Origin: Scortum barcoo | Taxonomy: Eukaryota > Chordata > Actinopteri > Centrarchiformes > Terapontidae | Assembly (NCBI GenBank): GCA_023238725.1 | Contig: CM041538.1 | Location: 6,671,880 to 6,735,879 of the forward strand | Reading direction: 5' to 3' | DNA: 64,000 nt | Shown here: positions 57,518 to 64,000 of the stretch, one piece after another | Layout: each line of letters opens with the position of its first letter | Position numbering within the stretch: the first letter of the stretch is position 1 | Program-made: the position numbers and the translations under genes | The notes under the pieces: generated by a model | Databases searched by the model: none | What the model saw: only the letters and a program-made list of their open reading frames with translations | Told to the model about the DNA's origin: nothing

Positions 57518-60500
57518 AGTTTGAAAACACCGGAGTCCCATTTCTGAAGAAAATGGGAGATTATGCTACACCATCGGCTAAATCTGCGGTTCCTGGATAT
57601 TGACATCGACACCTTTGATTAGAGAGTCAAATCAAAACCTTGCAGACTCCTACGCAGGTCTAAACCAGTGGAAAAAATGCAGACATTTTGCATTGAGGAT
57701 ACAATTAAAACTGACCTTAGCAACCCCTGCTCATGAAAGACGTGTGGTTGGTTCCACATATTAAACAGAAATGTTACAAGCCAGGGATTCCCTGAGGAAA
57801 TGAGGCCTGTCAAGGCTGATATCAATCCACATTTGGAGCAGACCACTTTGTTGGTTAAACATTTGGGATTTAAGTTTATCAGCATGGTGGACGCTGGTGG
57901 CTCCATATAAAGACATGGCAGAAGTTGTACTCACATATTAAAACTACAAAAAAAGAGGCAAAGGAGTAGGATTGCTTATACTTTGCATTCCTAATAGAAG
58001 ATCATCTTTGTACCCTAAACCTGTCAGATTTAATCCTGTGTGTAAGAGCTGGGTTCTGGTAGAAAAGATGTAGTCCGTGCAAGGTGTCATTCAAACATGC
58101 TGGAGGGTAAGGGTGAAGTGTTCGTAACTGTGCTGAGCGGCTACTCTCAGAGGGTGGAAAAACAGCTGTAATGGAGAGAGGGAGAGGGATAACAGCACAA
58201 ATTTTCAGACAGTATCTCCTAGATAGCATTCATAGTGTTGTAGCAATTAGCACACATGAAAAGTTAAGAAATAGTTGTGTAACCCTGCCAACTGTCTTAC
58301 CTACACACACCTGGCCAATCGCTATTTGGGTGTGAATGTTGTGGATGTGGATTGTCGGTTTCGGACACTTACAGAAAAGTGCAGACAGCTCCCCTCCAAC
58401 TCCGATGTCGGAAAGGTGTGAGGGAAGGGAATTTTCTGATCTGTTTCATAAACACTTCTGATGGAGTATACTGACTCATTAAAGGTTCCTGATCTGCTCC
58501 AAGTCAAGCCTGTTGGAAATAAAAAAATAACAGACTCAGCAGTATTCAACTACTCCTGTGACATAAGCAAAGACTGAATAATCTGATATATATGTTGTAA
58601 AGATAAAAGAAATGTTAAAAAAAAAAAAAAGTTGTGGACTTGGAATTTCATCTCAGAAAACTCAAAAATCAAGAAAAAATGTTATCTTAAATCACATAGT
58701 GTACATGGCAAGAGCAAATCTGTTTCTATGAGTGGTTCTTGCATGAGGCCAGTTGTGTCACTGTGATGATGATGATCCTATCCTATGTCTTTAATTCCCC
58801 TCTGCTTCCTTCACTTCAACTTTCCTCCCCTCATCTACATTCTTCTTTCCACCACCCACTCCTCATTGACACAAAGCTGAAATGTGCAGATACGTGCAGT
58901 TTTCAGTATTGCATAAAATTTAACACAGCTCATACTGTTTGTGCTGCAAGCGTCACTACTGTAATAGGTTTTTAGAAGCCTCCACAAATCCAAATTTTAA
59001 GAAAAAGGCCTTTGCTATTCACACATCCTCCCACCCATTCCCACCAGAATAAGGAAAACCATGTAATTGCGATACAATTCAATCATAACCTTGTGCTAAT
59101 TATGTAAAAGCGTGTAAATTATTCTATTACACTACTGGTTACATATTCATATATTCATTGTGCAATGGACCAAATCAGACATTCTTCATTTGAAATGTAC
59201 ATTATGGTCTTAGGTTAAATTATTTGCAGTGCTGTCAAACAATCAGAGACAAAAAGCCTTAAGCGTTCATCTAAAGCTGTCATGTTGCTGGAGGAAATCT
59301 CAGCTGGAAATGAAAACGCACCAATCTTACAACGCTTCTCAGCTAAGCAGCCTATACAGTCTATTGTTGATTTGCCTGTACTAACTAATCTACTTAAAGG
59401 ACAAATAGGAAGGCTTCTGTGACCTAAGCTAGCTGTAATGTGCTACCAATGTCACCTTTAAAATTGGATTTAAATGAGAATTATTTGTAGTTTTTGTGTG
59501 AGAAACTTGACGCAGACATGATGTCACAAAATTAGATAGTCAAATAGCTCTGGGATCGTCGACCACTGATGATTTCACTAATTCCCCAGATGTTACTTTT
59601 TGTTATGTCATGTTAGACACACAATAGATTACCATTGTTTGATGATTAACACAGCATTGATGTCTCAGCTCAGACTAAGTAAGTGTAACAGTAACACACA
59701 CAGACACACACAGAAATTAAATGATTAAAAGACAACATGATTATCTTTATATTCTAGGTTAAGGTTCTTATTTACTCTAAATCAGGGACCAGTCTGCTAA
59801 ACTAAGTGACTTCTTGCCAGCTGACGTCTCCTCATTTCTTTTTAATAGTCACACAGTGTACAGTACCTTCCTGTGGGGCTAATAGATAAGGCTGCAATTT
59901 GAGTTATTTGGTTGGAAACAAAAGTATGAGTTAATAAGCAATTTGGCTGCAGAGTGTGGACTCATCTTCCTTCAATTAGCTGGCTCAGACTTTGTCCACA
60001 GTTTATTGCCAGTGTGAGAGTGCTGAATGGGTTGGTGTCTTTTGCTTACTGTAACAGGCTGCCATAAAACTACCATATATTGTGCATACTCCATTCTTTA
60101 GATTATTAGCAGAAGCCTTTTGATAGCACTAATGAAATGACCTGATCTTATTTAGTACAAGTATCTTGCACATGCATTTTAATTCTAAGTAATTAAAAAA
60201 GTGAATTCCTTAATTTTCATCAGGGTCTGTGAGTAAATGACATTAATGAGGGGGCTCCTATATCCTAAACTAGTCTTTGATTGAAAATGTTGTTTTCAAT
60301 GGCCGATGCCGATATATAAAGAGTTCGGTGTACAATGGCCAATATGTAATGCAGATTACTTATTGTTCTTATTTTTTTGCATCTGATAAACTACAACAAT
60401 TTAATAATGTTATGTAACATGCTCATCAACAGCAGACCATAGGTTTGCGAAAATGTTTTATACACACTTATGAAGCTAACTCGACATTTAAACAGGAGCA

Positions 60501-61972
60501 GTGACATGCTGAGGTTATGTGGTACTAACTGCTAGTTTGCAATCCTGGCTTGTGGTCGTCTTGGTAATATTACATGAATTGCAATCCTAACACATCCATC
60601 CTGTCCAGGGTTACTCTGACGAGGCTGCCTGTGTATGCAGATATTGTTTGTTTAATCGTCCTCATGAGTGCAGGCATCAACTGATGTTGATTATATCAAA
60701 ATGGCATTAATCTGACTGATTACTCGGCAGACTGATTTATGGGTTGACCACGATCACTATTCACATGCTGTTCTGTGCAGGTGTTCCTTCACTTCCCTCT
60801 TGCTCTGTGTGGTCACTTAGGCTGCATTTCATATGGATGAATTCATGATATAGTTGTTCTCATTTGCATATTTTTACATAGTTTCTGTCCCTATAATTTC
60901 TCTTACAAAGTAGCACCTACAATCTGAAAAGGGATAAGTGCAAACAAGTGCAAGCTGTCTGTGTGAGACAAACACACATACTCACGAGTTACTGAGCACT
61001 GAGGGGAGGAGTGTATTTGCTTGGTTGGTGAGTTCAAATATCAACAGGCTTTCTCCAGGATTACAGACTACACCTTTAAGTTATTGACAATTTGCTAAAC
61101 CCATACTGAACCCTAAACTATTTTTCAGTCATTGCTTAGTAACCCAAAGTTGGCATGGCAGACTTTTCTTGATTTCTCCACACTGAAGTATAAGGTGCTC
61201 TGGAGTCTATGCTCAGCATTTAAAAGAGTTTGGAGAGTGGTTTCTGTTTTTTTCCCTAGGTTTTCCAAAGATGGATCAAACAATATGTTTATCAACTGTA
61301 ACTTACGCTGCAAGCATTAGTTTGTCTGGCTAACAGGAACCTTCAGTTGTAGTATTCACAAGGCCAAAGAGCACATTATAAACTATGTTAGCTTGTAAGG
61401 TTAAACTTTTAGCAGAGTAGTCCTCCCCTCAAAGCTGGATTCATTAAAAGACTCTACAGAAACTCAAAAAGCTTAATTAGAGTTGTCAGTTCAGTCAGAA
61501 AAATCTACAATCAAACCTTTGACATCAAGGACCCATTGTTTTAAAGTTACCAGTCATGTAGATACTGTGCATTTTTACTAATTTAGTCTATTGTATTCAC
61601 TCAATATACATATTTAATTTGCTTTTCTGCACAGCAAGAACCTGAAACCTGTATACTCAAACTGTAAGCATCAACTGACTGTCCATATAATGGATCATGA
61701 CACGCCATAAGTCCGACTTATCGTTCAGCAGTTACATCACTGATCTTTCGGACAGTTACTCAGGTGTTGTGACCCCATCAAACTGTAGGTCAAATAACCA
61801 GTCTGGAAGAAATTTGGCACAATTTAAAATTAAGTGGGTGTTTAGTCCATACAGTGTCCTCACATCTGAGAATGCAATAGATCACTTATATTTATTTTAG
61901 GTCTCAGACATTTGTCTCAAGTCCAAATTCCCACACAGCTGAATGATTTATCCACCAAAGACAAAATATACT
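57518..61972. other. unannotated DNA
   Basis: No genes, RNA genes or clear transposons. An A13 run occurs near 58618. Candidate conserved non-coding blocks cannot be told from neutral sequence by eye. Confidence 0.4.
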
Positions 61973-61974
61973 TA

Positions 61975-62178
61975 CAATGTGGGAAATAAGTATTGGACAC
62001 GTCAACTTTTTTCTCATTATATTTATTTCCAAAGATGCCATTCATGTGACATTTCTTCCAGACACTGGTATTAACTCAAATAATCCACACATGAAAAGAA
62101 ATCACAAGATTCAAGTCCATAAATAATGATTATGTGGAATTAAGTGCAATAACACAGGAAAAAAAATATTGAACACAC
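61975..62178 (+). repeat. Tc1 left terminal inverted repeat
   Basis: It starts CAATGTGGGAAATAAG at 61975 and ends GAACACAC at 62178, mirrored by 63403-63606 at the same length with few mismatches (one is GTG versus GGG near the tip). Confidence 0.93.
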
Positions 62179-62192
62179 TATCTGAGACTCGT

Positions 62193-63230
62193 TTAATACT
62201 TTGTGGAGAAGCCTTTGTTTGCAATGACTGCTTCCAGACGCTTCTTGTATGTATGAACTAATCGCCCACACTGCTCAGGTGTGATTTTTGCCCATTCCTC
62301 CGCACAGCAGATTGTCTTCAAATCTTGAATATTCTTTGGTGCCCTCTGGTGAACCCTTATCTTTAGTTCTTTCCACAAATGTTCAATCGGATTTAAGTCA
62401 GGTGATTGACTGGGCCATTCTAACACATTGATTTTCTTTTTTTTAAACCATTCGAGAGTCAACTTTGCCGTGTGCTTCGGATCGTTGTCCTGTTGAAAGG
62501 TCCAGCCACGTCTCATCTTCATCATCCTGGTGGATGGCAGCAGCAGGTTCATCTCAAGAATTTGCCGATAGATGTTTCCATATTCATTGCTCCTTCAATT
62601 ATATGAAGTCTGCCAGTACCCCGAGATGAGAAACAACCCCATGCCATGATGAATCCACCACCAAACTTCACTGTTGGTATAGTGTTATTTGGGTGATGTG
62701 CAGTGCCATTTCTCCTCCAAACATGGTGTGTAGTATGACAGCCAAAAAGTTCAATTTTGGTCTCATCTGACCAGACAACATTCTCCCAGTATTCCACAGG
62801 CTTATCCAGATGCTGTTTAGCAAACTTTAAACAAGAGCTTCAACATGCCTTTTTTTGAGGAACGGAGTCTTGCGGGCTGAGCGTCCATAGAGGCCATGGC
62901 GTGTGCATTGCATTGCCTATCGTTTTCTCTGTAACACTTGTACCTGCTGCCTCCATGTCTTTCTGGAGCGCTTTCCGGGTGGTCCTTGGCTCTTTGAGAA
63001 CTCTTCTGACCATCTTTCTGACTCCCTGGTCAGAAATCTTGCGAGGAGCTCCTGTGCGCGGCCTGTTGATGATAAGGTGATGCTTCTTCCACTTGCGGAT
63101 AATGGCCCCAACGGTGCTTACTGGAATACTCAGATTCTTTGAGATAAGTCTATAAACCAGTTCCATTCTGATGCTGAGCAACAATCAGTCTGCGAAGGTC
63201 TTGAGAGAGCTCCTTGCTTTTACCCATCAT
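62193..63230 (-). pseudogene. Tc1 transposase (DD34E), frameshifted
   Basis: The likely start is the double ATG at 63230 (MMGKSKELSQDLRRL). The N-terminal paired-type helix-turn-helix follows (STVGAIIRKWKKH, GAPRKISDQGVRKMVRRV). The catalytic core has WSDETKIELF (first D), FQQDNDPKHTA (second D) and SPDLNPIEHLW (E). There are 34 residues between the second D and the E, the Tc1 signature. The C-terminus is GFSTKY, stop at about 62193. Frameshifts lie near 63195, 62870-62830 and 62560. All three catalytic residues survive. An intact protein would cut and paste the element. Confidence 0.92.
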
Positions 63231-63402
63231 GAGATGTGTCTTGTTTGACTACTTGGTGAAAAAACAACCTGTTTATAGGGCCATCAATTAGCACTAACCC
63301 AGCTGATGTTGGTTTGCACTTATAGGAAGTACAAAGACTAATTACTTTCAGGTTTGAGATGGTATGGTGCCTTTCCTTGCCAAACTATACAGCTTTCCCA
63401 TG

Positions 63403-63606
63403 GTGTGTTCAATACTTTTTTTCCTGTGTTATTGCACTTAATTCCACATAATCATTATTTATGGACTTGAATCTTGTGATTTCTTTTCATGTGTGGATTA
63501 TTTGAGTTAATACCAGTGTCTGGAAGAAATGTCACATGAATGGCATCTTTGGAAATAAATATAATGAGAAAAAAGTTGACGTGTCCAATACTTATTTCCC
63601 CCATTG
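63403..63606 (-). repeat. Tc1 right terminal inverted repeat
   Basis: The reverse complement reads CAATGGGGGAAATAAG from 63606 inward. It pairs with the left repeat over 204 bp. Transposase would bind near both tips. Confidence 0.93.
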
Positions 63607-63608
63607 TA

Positions 63609-64000
63609 ATTCAGTAAAGTTTGCCCACTTTCAAGACTAAAACTCGTGGCCACAGGACATTCCAGAAACTCCAAAAGCCTGCTCATGTGTTCCTATCAAG
63701 CTGTCCATGGAGCTCGCAAAGCCCAGAGGAGCACTGAACCTGTGCCAACTCAGGTTAAAACCCTGGAGACTGCAGCTGCAAACAACAAATCTAAATGGTA
63801 GCAAGGCCATGAACCACAGACTGAGATGTTGGAGGCGGAGGTAACAAGCTCCTTCATTTTGTATGTGCATTCAACTGAACTGTGGCTGAACAAAAAGCCC
63901 AAGGCAAAAACAACTTTCCTTTCAAGTTCAAGGTGGATGCCAAGAGATCTCCCATGGCATTTTGAACATCTATTCAGGCAAAATGAGGCTCAACAGCTGA
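63609..64000. other. unannotated DNA
   Basis: An open frame of 77 codons on the minus strand (63637-63870) has no recognised motif. No other feature is seen. Confidence 0.35.

Larger units (their letters stand above)
61975..63606 (-). mobile_element. full-length Tc1 transposon, inactive
   Basis: Long terminal inverted repeats of 204 bp (61975-62178 and 63403-63606) start CAATG..GGGAAATAAG and are flanked by TA on each side (61973-61974, 63607-63608), the Tc1/mariner target. A transposase gene fills the minus strand between them. Both ends and the gene are present, so only coding decay inactivates it. Confidence 0.95.

Overview
This window looks like non-coding DNA from a ray-finned (teleost) fish chromosome: introns or intergenic sequence heavily colonised by transposable elements. 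The evidence is the AT-rich background, CA/TG and TA microsatellites, degraded Tc1-type transposons, vertebrate Tf1/sushi-type (Ty3/Gypsy chromovirus) retrotransposons and L2/CR1-like LINEs. There is no bacterial or operon-like organisation. No complete host protein gene is visible. The only host-exon candidate is a short possible 3'-terminal exon at 47092-47139.

Layout. 1-2129: unique DNA, a degenerate ~20-bp minisatellite and a poly-T-bearing dispersed repeat. 2130-5864: 3'-truncated sushi-like LTR retrotransposon on the minus strand, with one LTR. 5865-10464: mostly unique DNA with a 17-bp inverted-repeat mini-element at 10154-10278. 10465-15881: structurally complete sushi-like chromovirus on the plus strand, with two ~495-bp LTRs, a perfect 5-bp target duplication (GTTAG), gag, protease, RT, RNase H, integrase and chromodomain, all broken by many small frameshifts. 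15887-29000: mainly unique DNA with microsatellites, a deleted Tc1 copy (23422-23952) and a LINE mosaic (26895-27770). 29200-31125: remnant of a tyrosine-recombinase (DIRS/Ngaro-like) retroelement, abutting an internally deleted minus-strand LINE (31126-31870). 33000-33384: minus-strand solo LTR next to a LINE scrap. 38402-38970: second copy of the deleted Tc1. 40505-40884: Tc1 end beside a long TG/TA/CA microsatellite. 46251-46608: solo LTR. 49779-50790: possible 1-kb solo LTR. 52070-57517: three-level nest, LINE A inside LINE B inside a solo sushi LTR that still has its 5-bp duplication. 61975-63606: full-length Tc1 element with 204-bp inverted repeats and a broken transposase.

How the parts relate. 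The elements are independent insertions, not a cooperating gene system. The most informative biology is structural. Both internal sushi-like elements carry the Tf1/sushi self-priming signature: the first bases after the 5' LTR are complementary to an LTR segment about 30 bp downstream of a TATA-like box. The 52-57 kb nest gives a clear relative insertion order. I found no convincing previously undescribed biological system. All gene family calls are by motif recognition, without database searches.
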